Source of the DNA: Neolewinella marina | GTDB lineage: Bacteria > Bacteroidota > Bacteroidia > Chitinophagales > Saprospiraceae | NCBI RefSeq assembly: GCF_002631205.1 | Contig: NZ_PDLO01000006.1 | Location: 124,001-188,000, forward strand | Direction of reading: 5' to 3' | Length of the DNA: 64,000 nucleotides | Part shown: in pieces, positions 26,225-35,400 of the stretch | Layout: each line of letters begins with the position of its first letter | Numbering within the stretch: position 1 is the stretch's first letter | Position numbers and translations under genes: made by a program | The notes under the pieces: generated by a model | The model's database searches: none | Told to the model about the DNA's origin: nothing | Seen by the model: the letters and a program-made list of their open reading frames with translations, nothing else

Positions 26225-26566
26225 AGATACTTGTGTTGTGTTGGACCGAAAGGGCCGGAAAATGAGTGTTTGTTCCGGAATGAAAACAGAAGACGAAATT
26301 CCTGTCCTCACAAAAGAAAGTACAGATTTTCAGGTGCCGCCGGTACGGGTGGCGAATGTACGGCATTCCAACACGATGTAGCCGATCGGCGGCACCCGGA
26401 CCACCCCCCCACGGGCCATTCCCCCCGAACCCGGCACCCGCGCCCGCGCCAAACGGAAGGCTTTGCTATTCCTCTGCCGCCTCCGCTCCGGAACCGGATA
26501 CGGGATTTGCTGTTCCACAGCCGCCAGGCCGGGGGATTGTCCAGCGGTTTCAGATAAGGCAGCACC
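26225..26566. other. 342-bp divergent gap upstream of cassette A
   Basis: No gene is recognised. GTGCCGCCG at about 26335 and CGGCGGCAC at about 26387 form inverted arms separated by roughly 45 nt. The segment near the Hcp-like start is AT-richer and may hold its promoter. Confidence 0.4.
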
Positions 26567-26938
26567 ATGGAATACTTCATCATCGCCCTCCAGCTCATCG
26601 TCGGACTCAGTATCCTGAACGTCTGGCTGGTACAGAACCAGAAAGCCACCCGCTGGCGCGGCGGCAACGCCACCACCCTTGCGGAGGAGTTCCACTCCTA
26701 CGGCCTGCCCGACTGGTCGCTCTACGTCGTGGGGTTCATCAAGGTCGTCCTGTCGCTCCTGCTCATCGCGGCCATCTGGTACCCGGAGCTGCGGTTCCCC
26801 GCCGCCCTCGGTCTGGCGGCCATGCTCACCGGCTCGATACTGATGCACTTCAAGATCAGCGATCCCCTCTACAAGTCCTTCCCGGCGGCGCTATTTCTGG
26901 TACTGTGCCTGGTCATCGCCTTCGTGCCCGGCGGGTGA
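26567..26938 (+). CDS. DoxX-like membrane protein
   Basis: Four-helix integral membrane protein of 123 residues (MEYFIIALQLIVGLSILNVW, YVVGFIKVVLSLLLIAAIWY, FPAALGLAAMLTGSILMHFK, FLVLCLVIAFVPGG). The FIKVVLSLLLIAAIWYPELR and GSILMHFKISDPLYKSFPA patterns are those of DoxX-like proteins, some of which take part in membrane redox or thiol stress responses. Function here is unknown. A frameshifted relative lies convergently just downstream. Confidence 0.8.
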   Translation: MEYFIIALQLIVGLSILNVWLVQNQKATRWRGGNATTLAEEFHSYGLPDWSLYVVGFIKVVLSLLLIAAIWYPELRFPAALGLAAMLTGSILMHFKISDPLYKSFPAALFLVLCLVIAFVPGG

Positions 26939-26973
26939 GCCCGGCAGGAGGTTTTGTCGCAGGCCGGCCTGCC

Positions 26974-27314
26974 TCACCAGCTGCCGGCGTAGTGCAGGGC
27001 GAGGTAGAGGTTGAGCACGGCGTACAGGAAGGCAGGCGTGGCCGCCCGCAGGCTGTCGCCAATCTTCATCCGCACTCTGAAGCCGTACACCATCACCAGC
27101 CCCAGCCCCGCAGCCAGGCCAGTACGGGCCATAGCCAGTACCCAAGCATCAGGCCCGCGCCCCCCAGCAGCTGCAATACCCCCGTAATGGGGCGCTGGCG
27201 ATCGTACCCGTAGCGGACGAACTCGCTTTTCATATAAGAAGAAGTCAGGCAGCCCGTCCCGAAGAACAGGAAGGAAAGTCCCGAGAAATAAGTGGCGACG
27301 GCAGTCAGGTCCAT
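26974..27314 (-). pseudogene. DoxX-like membrane protein, frameshifted
   Basis: Reading from ATG 27314 (MDLTAVATYFSGLSFLFFGT) the frame continues through LQLLGGAGLMLGYWLWPVLA and then meets a stop at 27093. The adjacent frame continues the family pattern without a break: GLGLVMVYGFRVRMKIGDSL then ATPAFLYAVLNLYLALHYAG, ending at a TGA at 26974-26976. One missing base in the G/C-rich stretch near 27105 explains both halves; the restored protein would have about 113 residues and four helices. It may be a true pseudogene or a homopolymer-type sequence error. Confidence 0.75.
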
Positions 27315-27403
27315 AGGTAGGCTTTCCCGGTGCACCGGGCGCCGGGTGGCAGCCTAATGCCGAATACCTCCGGTAGGTTGCAGGGGTAAGCCGCCAGACC
27401 GCC

Positions 27404-28690
27404 TCAGTCGTCCACCGCCGCGCCCACCAGCAGGCGGAACTTCCACGCCGTCTGGTCTTTGGAGGTGCCCTGGGTCTGCTTCATCAGGATGCCGATGAGC
27501 TGCTCCTGCGGGTCGGCGAAGTACTGGGTGTTGAAGTAGCCGCCCCAGTCGAAGGTGCCCTCGCTGCCGCGTCCACCGCGGCCCTGACCGGTCTCGTCCA
27601 CCACGCCGAAGGCCAGTCCGTAGTAGGCGCCGGGCTTCAGCAGGTCGCCCACCTGGTTGGCCATGATGCTCTGTACGGTGGTGCGGCTGAGCAGGCGGGT
27701 GCCGTTCAGCTCTCCGCCGTTGAGGTACATCTGCAGGAAGGCCGCGTAGTCCTCAGCCGTGCTCGAAAGCCCCGCCCCGCCGGAGAAGAAGCGGCGGGCG
27801 CCGGTCACCGGGTAGTCCGGATCGTAGAAGGTGGTGGGGTAGTTCTCCCAGCCGTCGTCCGTGGGCCGCTGGATGGCCACGAGGCGGTCGTGCTTGTCCG
27901 GGGGCAGGTAAAACCAGGTGTCGTCCATGCCCAGGGGCTCGAAGATGTGGTTGCGGAAGTACTCATCCAGCGGCTCGCCGGACACCACCTCGATGAAGTA
28001 ACCGAGCACGTCCAGCCCCTCGCTGTAGGTGTAGGCCGCGCCGGGATCGTGGTGGAGGGGCAGGGTGGCCAGTTTCAGCACGCTCTCCTCGATGGAGACG
28101 TCCTCGGTGGTGAAGAGGTCGGTGACCCCCGCGTCCGCGTAGAGCCGCTTGAAGCGCGGGTCGCCGTCGATGACGCCGTAGCCCAGTCCTGAGGTGTGGG
28201 TGAGCAGGTGGCGGATGGTGATGGGCTTGTCCGCCGGCCGGGTATCGTAGGTCCCATCTTCGTATAGGGTATCGAGCACCCGGGCGTCCGCGAAGGCCGG
28301 GATGTACTTGCTGATCGGGTCGTCCAGCTGGAAGAGCCCCCGCTCCCACAGCATCATCACGGCGGTGGAGGTGATGGCCTTGGTCTGGGAAGCGATGCGG
28401 AAGATGGCGTCCCGCTCCAGCTCCCGCCCGTCGGCCGCGGCCGTACCGAAGGCCTTGTGGTAGACGATCTTCCCGTTGCGGGCCACCAGTGCTACCGCCC
28501 CGGGGACCTGCCCCTCCGCAATCGCCTCCTCCAGCATGCTGCCAATGCGCGCCAGCCGCGCCTCCGACATCCCCACGCTGGCCGGATCGGCGGTGGTGAG
28601 CGGCGGGGACTGCTGTACGGAAGGCGTCTGCGCCAGGAGGCTGATGGCCGTCAGCCAAGAGAGAAGAAGTAGCAGGGGGCGGGGGAGCAT
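27404..28690 (-). CDS. Serine hydrolase, class C beta-lactamase-like
   Basis: Exported protein of 428 residues. ATG 28690 gives the signal peptide MLPRPLLLLLSWLTAISLLA. The nucleophile motif is SQTK (101-104) in FRIASQTKAIT, and the second motif reads YSEG in AYTYSEGLDVLGYFIE, in place of YxN. GGAGLSSTAEDYAAFLQMYL is typical of the esterase/beta-lactamase family. It is more likely an esterase or peptidase than an antibiotic-inactivating enzyme. A TATATTCG box lies about 25 nt upstream on the minus strand. A second, more distant relative is at 32714-33763. Confidence 0.88.
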   Translation of the reverse strand: MLPRPLLLLLSWLTAISLLAQTPSVQQSPPLTTADPASVGMSEARLARIGSMLEEAIAEGQVPGAVALVARNGKIVYHKAFGTAAADGRELERDAIFRIASQTKAITSTAVMMLWERGLFQLDDPISKYIPAFADARVLDTLYEDGTYDTRPADKPITIRHLLTHTSGLGYGVIDGDPRFKRLYADAGVTDLFTTEDVSIEESVLKLATLPLHHDPGAAYTYSEGLDVLGYFIEVVSGEPLDEYFRNHIFEPLGMDDTWFYLPPDKHDRLVAIQRPTDDGWENYPTTFYDPDYPVTGARRFFSGGAGLSSTAEDYAAFLQMYLNGGELNGTRLLSRTTVQSIMANQVGDLLKPGAYYGLAFGVVDETGQGRGGRGSEGTFDWGGYFNTQYFADPQEQLIGILMKQTQGTSKDQTAWKFRLLVGAAVDD

Positions 28691-28815
28691 GGTGGATTGA
28701 ACTTGGTCGGACCGAATATACACGGTTTGTCCGGGCCATTTGTGGAAGGAGGCGCAGCAACATCACTGCAGTATATCTCGCCCCGCATTAATACGTATAT
28801 CCGGAGATATCCCAC

Positions 28816-28845
28816 TTGCGACCAACGGCTATTTCCCCTAAATTG
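28816..28845 (+). promoter_or_regulatory. Putative promoter of the metzincin gene (TTG - 20 bp - TAAATTG)
   Basis: TTG at 28816-28818, a 20-bp spacer and TAAATTG at 28839-28845 fit the -33/-7 layout of Bacteroidota promoters. The ATG follows 31 nt later. Confidence 0.55.
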
Positions 28846-28876
28846 TACAGGGGGATATTAATCAACAGTATCGGTT

Positions 28877-31720
28877 ATGCATACAGATCCCCGTTTTACC
28901 CTTGCCGGATATATTATCAACCGCAATACCGGCCAGGGCGTAGCTGACCTGAGGGTCGAGGCCTGGGACAAGGATTTTATCTTTCACGATTTTCTGGGGA
29001 TTACCTACACCGATTCCCGGGGTCATTTCCACCTGAACTTTAACGACGCCCAATTCAGTGATTTCGGCCTGGAACGCCGTCCCGACGTATTCTTCCGAAT
29101 TTTCGACGGCACCGTCGTGCTCAAAAACACCATCCATGAGTTGGTCTGCACCCTGGACCCCGGCCAGCATACCGTAAAGATTCACCTGGACCTGCCCGCG
29201 GAAAATGGCGAGTCACCTCCACCTACGGTTCCTTTCTCCGGCCCCCTGATCGAGCCCGAGGAGCTGTTCGTGTTCAAGCAGGCACTTTCGAAGACACTGG
29301 CATCATTAGGCTCGAGATATACCGCGGACGACCTGAAGGAGTTGCGCATCCCGTTCGACGGCGTGTCGAATCTGCTGGACCTGGCTTCCGCTACCGTATC
29401 TGGAGACCAGCAGCAAGGGAAGCGGTTGCGGGAAATGCTGTGGAGTTACGGGGGGAAAGTCGTGCCTACGCAGTTGGGCTGGCGGGTGCTGAGGCAGTAC
29501 CAGAACGGGCGATATGCCGGAGAATCCTCGAGAAGGGGCAGGAAAAAGGTCGCAACCCCCAGCCTCCCCAAGGACAGCCCCCCGGGGCTGATTAACCTGT
29601 TGCGGCTCGAACAGCTGATGATAGCCGCAGCGGTTTCCGCCAGAAGTACGGGAGAGCTGGCCTCCCTGGCCGCCAGCCTGGAACACGCGCTCGCCGCCGC
29701 TGACCAGCTGAATACACTCTACGGACTCATGGTGAAGCAAGCGGATCCAACGGAGGTGGCCGATGCCTTTGACACGGCCGTCAGGATATCGTCTTTTGCC
29801 TTCCCTCCCATGAACGGATTTACCCCGGGGGAGGGTTGGCAACCCGGAATGGGCTTCGGACCGGGTTTCGGTGGTCCCTGGTACGAGTGGCCGATGCCCA
29901 CTCCCGGTGAACCATTTCCCTTGCCTGATAGTCCGGATCCTGCAGTGCCCGTCCCCGAAGTCCCGCGGTTGGAAGGTGGCCTGGTGGAGCATTTTGAAGA
30001 GTGTTTCATCTTCTCCATCATCCCGGAGATTCACCGGCTGGGAATCGGGTTCCGCGACCTCGTATACGGAGTGGGGACCCACTACGCGATTGACCGGGTA
30101 AGCCCCAGCCACGCATGTCCGGGGGAACAAATCACCATTGCCGGGGAGCGCTTTGACGGGGTAGTAGCTGTTCGCTACAAGAACCACCGGGGAAGGACGA
30201 TTTCCACCACCCCAGACTCGGCTACGAGTGAGCGGATCACCTTCACCCTGGCGGAAGATGCCGTGTCCGGACCGGTATGGCTCGATATCCCCCGTAGGGT
30301 CCGGCTCTGCCTGACCGAACATACCGTTGCCATACCCGGAGAAAGGGGCGAACTGATTGTCGGAGCACCCCACGTGGTTTCGTTTTCCGCGGGCCGGGAT
30401 TGCCTCCCGAGGGGAGAAACCATTACGCTGAACTGGCGGGTATCCCCCTCCGCGGTGGACGTGGAGATCATCCACCGGTTTCGCGGGGCGGTAACCTCCC
30501 TGGGGTCGGGACTTGGCGCCGTTGACTCAGTTGCCTTTACTCCGTCCCGGACCGGGATACACGAATTTGAACTGGCGGCCATTAATCCCTTGGGCAGGGG
30601 CTGCAATACCGGCGGTCAGGTGATATCGGTCGAGGTCCGCGATCCGGCACCGCCGCCGTTCGAAATCGTGGGGGTGGAACAGACGCAGGCCATTCAGATC
30701 TATGACCTCGCGGATCCCACCGCCCCAACCAACAACAGCCTGGAACTCATCCGGGGCATGGATACCGTATTGCGGGTATACGTAAGGGCATTGTCTCCGG
30801 CCCCGACGCGGGTAACGGGGAGCATGGAGCTCAGCGGAAACACCTACTCACCCATCAATGCGGATTTCATCGGGCCCAATCCGATCATTACGGCGCCCGA
30901 GACTCCAGACCGGACGGACACCAACCACTCGCTGAATTTCCTTATTCCCGCCGCGGATGCCAGGGGGCGGGGAGTAACCGCCCACATCAGGGTGATCAGC
31001 GCCACAAATCCCTGTTACAACCCCGTACGCTACCGGGCCGAAATGCTGCACTGGCATGGCCGGGCCGCCTTCCCGGTGACCGTCCGGCGGGTAGCCAATT
31101 CCGACGGCACGCAGATGTCCCTGCCCAATGCCACGGCCTTCATCAACCGGGCCTTTTTCAAAATTCCGAGCCCCAAAACGGCTATTACCTTCCACCCGGG
31201 CGTACACCAGATCCGGCGGGGCACTACGGAGGACAACTACTGCCACGACGGCGGGTTCTACCAGCTGGCCCTGTCCATCGCCTACGAACACAACGACAAT
31301 GAGGGCTACCCACCGGCCTCCCATTCCTCCACCTGGATCGGGCTGGTCACTCCGTTCGACTGTACGCCCGACGGGATGATGGCCTGGCCCTCTACTTCCA
31401 CCTGTCTGAGTATCCAGGACGTGACCACGGCGGCCCACGAGATCATGCATACCGTCGGACTGGGGCATACCGTCACGGGGGAAGGAGAAGGCTGCTGGGA
31501 CGGACCCGCCCTAACTGGTGGGGCAGATACCCAACCCGTACCCTGCCACCGGCTCCCGGGCCGACCAACGGGGCAGTTGAACCAGGTCCCCTTCGATATT
31601 GCCGGCAACCGCGCGGTGAGGCGGGCCTTTGACCTGATGAGCTACCGGGGATGGAACAACCGCTGGCTGAGCCCCGAACTGTGGGTGGAAGGCCGCACCA
31701 TGATGAACTCCCGGTATTAG
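28877..31720 (+). CDS. Large multidomain metzincin-type metalloprotease without signal peptide
   Basis: The 947-residue protein begins MHTDPRFTLAGYIINRNTGQ and has no signal peptide or lipobox. Residues 1-110 form a transthyretin/carboxypeptidase-regulatory-like domain (GVADLRVEAWDKDFIFHDFL, TDSRGHFHLNF, RRPDVFFRIFDG). A helical part (about 120-290) and a Pro/Gly-rich hinge (about 300-360) follow, then an IPT/TIG-like domain (about 400-490, RVSPSHACPGEQITIAGERF) and an Ig-like domain (about 495-590). The C-terminal third carries HEIMHTVGLGH (854-864, HExxHxxGxxH zinc motif) and a Met-turn LMSY with Met921. The catalytic class is clear; substrate and export route are not. The next gene starts 19 bp downstream. 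Confidence 0.75.
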   Translation: MHTDPRFTLAGYIINRNTGQGVADLRVEAWDKDFIFHDFLGITYTDSRGHFHLNFNDAQFSDFGLERRPDVFFRIFDGTVVLKNTIHELVCTLDPGQHTVKIHLDLPAENGESPPPTVPFSGPLIEPEELFVFKQALSKTLASLGSRYTADDLKELRIPFDGVSNLLDLASATVSGDQQQGKRLREMLWSYGGKVVPTQLGWRVLRQYQNGRYAGESSRRGRKKVATPSLPKDSPPGLINLLRLEQLMIAAAVSARSTGELASLAASLEHALAAADQLNTLYGLMVKQADPTEVADAFDTAVRISSFAFPPMNGFTPGEGWQPGMGFGPGFGGPWYEWPMPTPGEPFPLPDSPDPAVPVPEVPRLEGGLVEHFEECFIFSIIPEIHRLGIGFRDLVYGVGTHYAIDRVSPSHACPGEQITIAGERFDGVVAVRYKNHRGRTISTTPDSATSERITFTLAEDAVSGPVWLDIPRRVRLCLTEHTVAIPGERGELIVGAPHVVSFSAGRDCLPRGETITLNWRVSPSAVDVEIIHRFRGAVTSLGSGLGAVDSVAFTPSRTGIHEFELAAINPLGRGCNTGGQVISVEVRDPAPPPFEIVGVEQTQAIQIYDLADPTAPTNNSLELIRGMDTVLRVYVRALSPAPTRVTGSMELSGNTYSPINADFIGPNPIITAPETPDRTDTNHSLNFLIPAADARGRGVTAHIRVISATNPCYNPVRYRAEMLHWHGRAAFPVTVRRVANSDGTQMSLPNATAFINRAFFKIPSPKTAITFHPGVHQIRRGTTEDNYCHDGGFYQLALSIAYEHNDNEGYPPASHSSTWIGLVTPFDCTPDGMMAWPSTSTCLSIQDVTTAAHEIMHTVGLGHTVTGEGEGCWDGPALTGGADTQPVPCHRLPGRPTGQLNQVPFDIAGNRAVRRAFDLMSYRGWNNRWLSPELWVEGRTMMNSRY

Positions 31721-31739
31721 CAACAAACCCAAAGAAGTT

Positions 31740-32717
31740 ATGAATACTTACCTATTTATTGAAGGCCTGCTGAGCGAAACCGGTGCATTTACCCTGTACC
31801 GGGGATTAGAAACCAGAGAAGCGCTGCGGTCCTCCTCCCACTTTGCCGGAGTGGCTACGCTGGAACTGGATCAGGTGGACGACAACGGCGATTCCCGCTT
31901 CGTGGAAAGGCTCCCGCTGGTGTTCAACCACGGCTGTGACCTGAGCAAGAAAGTGATCGGACAAGCGCCCGTCCGCGCCGCAATACCGCTTTTCCCAGGA
32001 GCAAGCAAACTCATCGCCCGCTTTCGCGGCATCGAAGTATTCACTTCCCCCATTGGCCGGTCCGGCCCGAAGCTGTCCGGACTTACCGTAAAGTCATTCG
32101 GGCATCAGGCTATCCTGGAATTCACCACCGACGTCATGCTGGATGATGTCCAGGTGTTTGCCAGACTCGCGGACGAGCGCCTGGTCAAACCCCGATGGGA
32201 AGCAAGGAATGGTGACTTTGTCGTCGACCTGAACAGCCTCAGCGGACAGGGAGAAGTGAGCCTGATCGTGGAAGCCACGCGGGAGATGCGTACCAGCCGG
32301 CTGGAGGCCGGTCCGGTCACCACCCCCGCAGCCGAGGCCCGGGGACTGATCCTCGAACCCACCGACCAAAGCAAGTGGCCCTACAAAAAGCGCGGCAGCC
32401 TGATTGCCGCGGTATTCGACGAAAATGGTCGCCAGCTGAACTGGGAGCAGTCCGGGCTATCCTGGAAGGTGAATGGGCAAACCCTGAAGGACGACCGCCA
32501 GGTAGGGGCCTGGGCCCCCAGTGAACCAGGAGATTACCGGATTCAACTGGTGAAGGGAAGCGAGCAGGAAGAGGAAGTCCTCAGCGAATGCAAGGTGGAA
32601 GTCCTGCCGCCTACGGTGGCGCAGCTAAAATATGAAGCCCTGATGGCAGCCGCATTCCAGGACAATTCAACCCCCTCCCTTACCCACCACCCGCAGCACG
32701 AAGGGCGGAGTACCTAG
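31740..32717 (+). CDS. Unknown 325-residue protein, partner of the metzincin
   Basis: Not recognised. The protein has no signal peptide and starts MNTYLFIEGLLSETGAFTLY. The first half is beta-rich with FNHGCDLSKKVIG and SKLIARFRGIEVFTSPIG; the second half contains an Ig-like stretch (about 205-290: ARGLILEPTDQSKWPYKKRG, LIAAVFDENGRQL, PSEPGDYRIQLVKGS), then a short tail ending in a His-rich motif (THHPQHEGRST). It starts 19 bp after the metalloprotease gene and is surely co-transcribed. It could be a chaperone, inhibitor or structural companion; this is a guess. Its stop shares CTAG with the convergent serine hydrolase. Confidence 0.7.
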   Translation: MNTYLFIEGLLSETGAFTLYRGLETREALRSSSHFAGVATLELDQVDDNGDSRFVERLPLVFNHGCDLSKKVIGQAPVRAAIPLFPGASKLIARFRGIEVFTSPIGRSGPKLSGLTVKSFGHQAILEFTTDVMLDDVQVFARLADERLVKPRWEARNGDFVVDLNSLSGQGEVSLIVEATREMRTSRLEAGPVTTPAAEARGLILEPTDQSKWPYKKRGSLIAAVFDENGRQLNWEQSGLSWKVNGQTLKDDRQVGAWAPSEPGDYRIQLVKGSEQEEEVLSECKVEVLPPTVAQLKYEALMAAAFQDNSTPSLTHHPQHEGRST

Positions 32718-33763
32718 CGTGCAGCCGCGCGGGATTGCCCCCGCATTATCTTCAAGATGCGGCCATACAGCAATTCCGAAAGGCTCCAGTGGTACCCGTC
32801 GAAATCGGTGGTGTTGGTGAACTGCACCACCACCGCGTCGATATCGCCGTGGTAGCGGGCGATGCTCTGGTAACCAGCCACGAGTCCCGTGTGCTGGAAT
32901 GCGTAGAGGGAGCCGTAGATCTCCCTTTCCCCCTCCGCGAAGAGGGTGCCGTCGTTCAGCGCGCGCAGGAAAACCCCGACGTCCGCAGCCGTGGCCAGCA
33001 TGGAGCCGTAGTCCGTCGACTTGATGTCGTGGGGCACCCCGACGTAGTAGCCGCTCATCACGCTGTCCGGGTGCACCTCGTGCAGGGAGCCGTAGGTACG
33101 CTCCAGGCCCAGCGGGTCCAGGATCACCTCCCGGATGTAGCGAAACTTGTCGTAGCCCACCACCTTTTCGAGGAGCAGGGAGATCAGCAAGTAGTTGGTG
33201 TTCGAGTAGGCAAGGCGTTCGCCGGGCGCGAAGTCGGCCGACTGGTCGAGCACCCGTGCCAGGGCCTCCGCCTCGTTGGTGGGTGGGTCGGTCCAGAAGC
33301 CCGGCGTATCCGTGTAGTTGGGGATGCCGCTGCGGTGTTGCACGAGCATCCGCAGGGTGATGCGATCGGCGTTCTCGATGCGCCCCGCGAGCTCGGGGAG
33401 GTAGGCAGCCAGGGATTCGTCCAGCGACAGCCGCCCCTCACCCACCAGTTTCGTGACCGCCACCGCGTCGTACAGCTTGCCGATACTGGCAATCTTGAAC
33501 AGGGCGTGCGGGGTCGCGGGTTCCCGGGTTTCCCGGTTGTGCCAATCCGCCGCGTAGTACTCCGGCTCCCGGTCGGCCTGGTCCACGTACACGATCGTTC
33601 CCGCAAATCCGTACTCCGGAGCCGCCGCAACCTGTTCCACCACCGTATCCGGCAGGGGCACCACCCACGCCGCGACCAGCGGCCACGGCACGAAGTACAG
33701 GGAAACCAATGTTCCCAGAATCAAACCGGTGAGGATCAGCCTTTTGCTCGTTGGGGTGGGCAT
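32714..33763 (-). CDS. Serine hydrolase, beta-lactamase/D-alanyl-D-alanine carboxypeptidase-like
   Basis: The ATG at 33763 (MPTPTSKRLILTGLILGTLV) gives 349 residues with an N-terminal signal or anchor helix (about 8-34). Motif 1 is SIGK (93-96) in FKIASIGKLYD, motif 2 is YSN in LAYSNTNYLLISLLLEKVVG, so the active site appears complete. Family members are DD-peptidases or esterases. Its stop codon overlaps that of the upstream convergent gene through CTAG (32714-32717). A longer upstream extension of the frame lacks protein-like features. Confidence 0.87.
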   Translation of the reverse strand: MPTPTSKRLILTGLILGTLVSLYFVPWPLVAAWVVPLPDTVVEQVAAAPEYGFAGTIVYVDQADREPEYYAADWHNRETREPATPHALFKIASIGKLYDAVAVTKLVGEGRLSLDESLAAYLPELAGRIENADRITLRMLVQHRSGIPNYTDTPGFWTDPPTNEAEALARVLDQSADFAPGERLAYSNTNYLLISLLLEKVVGYDKFRYIREVILDPLGLERTYGSLHEVHPDSVMSGYYVGVPHDIKSTDYGSMLATAADVGVFLRALNDGTLFAEGEREIYGSLYAFQHTGLVAGYQSIARYHGDIDAVVVQFTNTTDFDGYHWSLSELLYGRILKIMRGQSRAAAR

Positions 33764-34107
33764 GGGGGAAGAAATGATTTGCCTGGGGGGGGCTAAGTGT
33801 GAAAAATAGCAGGTTTTTGCAATCTCTCTGGTAAAGGAGGTAGGTGCCGGCGACCCTCCAAACTGATCACGTCGTAATTCCTGATCGACACCGATCCTTA
33901 TCCAGTGGGGCATCCTTTGCTATGACAGCTATGCTTCCGCAGCCATCGAGGCCGGTTAATCACGACCCAGGCGGACAGTAACAATCCGGTGAAAACCAGT
34001 TAAATAGATTGTATATTAAGAAATCTGTCGTGCGGCAACCTGCCGGAACAAACACATCCGCCCGGGAACACCGCCACGATCATTTCCACTTAGAGAAGAC
34101 AATCACC
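33764..34107. other. 344-bp divergent gap, no gene recognised
   Basis: An AT-rich segment at about 34000-34025 (TTAAATAGATTGTATATTAA) probably contains the promoter of the following lipoprotein gene. I see no repeat or RNA in the rest. Confidence 0.35.
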
Positions 34108-34593
34108 ATGAACATCACATCAATTCCACTCCTTGCAGCCATGCTGCTGCTCGCCCTCGTTTCCTGCAATGAACCGGAAAGGGAAGAAGCCCAGGCCCTG
34201 CACATGAACGAGCTCAGAGCGGAAATCCAGGCGATGGAGGACGCATACGCCGAGGCCCAAAACGCCAAAGACCCGGACGGGGTAGTCGTTTACTACGCCG
34301 ACGACGCGGTCAACATGCCCAACAACCAGCCAGCGGTTAGCGGGAAGGCCGCCATCCTGGACCGGGTCAGGGAAGACATGGCCCGGGATACCGCGGGCAC
34401 TACCACTACCTTCCAGGTCACGGACATCAAAGCGGCCGGCGACCTACTCGTAGAAGCGGGAACCAGTACCTCAACCGACGCCGCGGGCAACGTCACCACG
34501 GGGAAGTACGTCTCCGTCTTCGAAAAACGGGATGGGAAATACGTCTGTATCCGCGACATCTGGAACAACGATGCTCCTGAAGCTGGCAATTAG
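34108..34593 (+). CDS. SnoaL/DUF4440-like (NTF2-fold) lipoprotein
   Basis: The ATG at 34108 begins a lipoprotein signal (SIPLLAAMLLLALVSCNEPE, lipidated Cys about residue 18) and gives 161 residues; the frame upstream is non-protein-like. The mature part is an NTF2-like fold: helix ELRAEIQAMEDAYAEAQNAK, then VVVYYADDAVNMPNNQPAVS and a final strand set GKYVSVFEKRDGKYVCIRDI. DUF4440 proteins are mostly of unknown function, some bind small ligands. Single gene with its own upstream region. Confidence 0.82.
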   Translation: MNITSIPLLAAMLLLALVSCNEPEREEAQALHMNELRAEIQAMEDAYAEAQNAKDPDGVVVYYADDAVNMPNNQPAVSGKAAILDRVREDMARDTAGTTTTFQVTDIKAAGDLLVEAGTSTSTDAAGNVTTGKYVSVFEKRDGKYVCIRDIWNNDAPEAGN

Positions 34594-34820
34594 TAGTTGG
34601 TGCGCTTAGGTGTACTTGGGTCCGCTTCGGCTCATGTGGAACGCACTACACCTGCTTTCTGGACGTGAGCGATTTGGCCAGCGGCATGTTCCCGGCGAAG
34701 ATTGCGAGCGTCCGTAGTTGTAGTTTCTGGGCTCCTCACCTGATACGGGGCTTCGCCAAATATTACTCCCGCTGCAAAAAAAGTAGGCGACGCACTTTCT
34801 GAAATACTCTTTAACGAATC

Positions 34821-35189
34821 CTATTCGAGTTCTAGATTGTAATACGTTCCATTTTCATCGTAACCTTCTAATTCTCCATAATCAACCCACTCTATGTCAA
34901 TTGACAAATCATTCCCATCTTCGGTGGTAATGTACCCATGGCCATTTTTCCCGGATATATCAATGTTGCCATAAACATAGTTTCCATCCTCATCGTAGCC
35001 TTCAATGTCGTAGTTGTAGTTGTATGCACCGGCCCGCCCCGTCCTGTGCTCATATTTATAGCGACTATCTTCGTGATAGTATAATTCTCCAGACGATTGA
35101 TTTGAATTGTAATCGTCTAAAGAATCGTTTGAGCTCTCTATACAGGAGATAGCGATCAATAGTAACGCTAAGGGGAGTAGGTATTTCAT
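34821..35189 (-). CDS. Small AT-rich acidic lipoprotein with YDEDG repeats
   Basis: The 122-residue protein starts MKYLLPLALLLIAISCIESS with a lipobox (AISC, Cys16). The mature part is rich in Asp, Glu, Asn, Tyr and Gly and holds two related units, IEGYDEDGNYVYGNI and LEGYDENGTYYNLEL. No enzyme motif is present. The gene and its flanks (about 34800-35210) are visibly AT-rich compared with the rest of the window, which suggests recent acquisition. Function unknown. Confidence 0.7.
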   Translation of the reverse strand: MKYLLPLALLLIAISCIESSNDSLDDYNSNQSSGELYYHEDSRYKYEHRTGRAGAYNYNYDIEGYDEDGNYVYGNIDISGKNGHGYITTEDGNDLSIDIEWVDYGELEGYDENGTYYNLELE

Positions 35190-35400
35190 TTGGGGATTTT
35201 GAGTTTAATGGATCAAGCGCTTTTGCCGATCGGTAGATTGATTGTGGAGTGTAGCGCAGGTGATCGTTCCGTCACCCCCGCCGCCGCTCGAAAATATGAA
35301 TAGGTAGTCGAGATTCTTGAGGAATTATTCGGTTCAGATTAGTCAGGTTCTGCGGAGGACTTCCCCCCCATCAGCCAATAACCCCCAGCCAATACCCCCC

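Noticed and set aside
28877-31720. Idea that the metzincin is a T9SS substrate
   Set aside because: No signal peptide and no sorting domain at the C-terminus (end RTMMNSRY).
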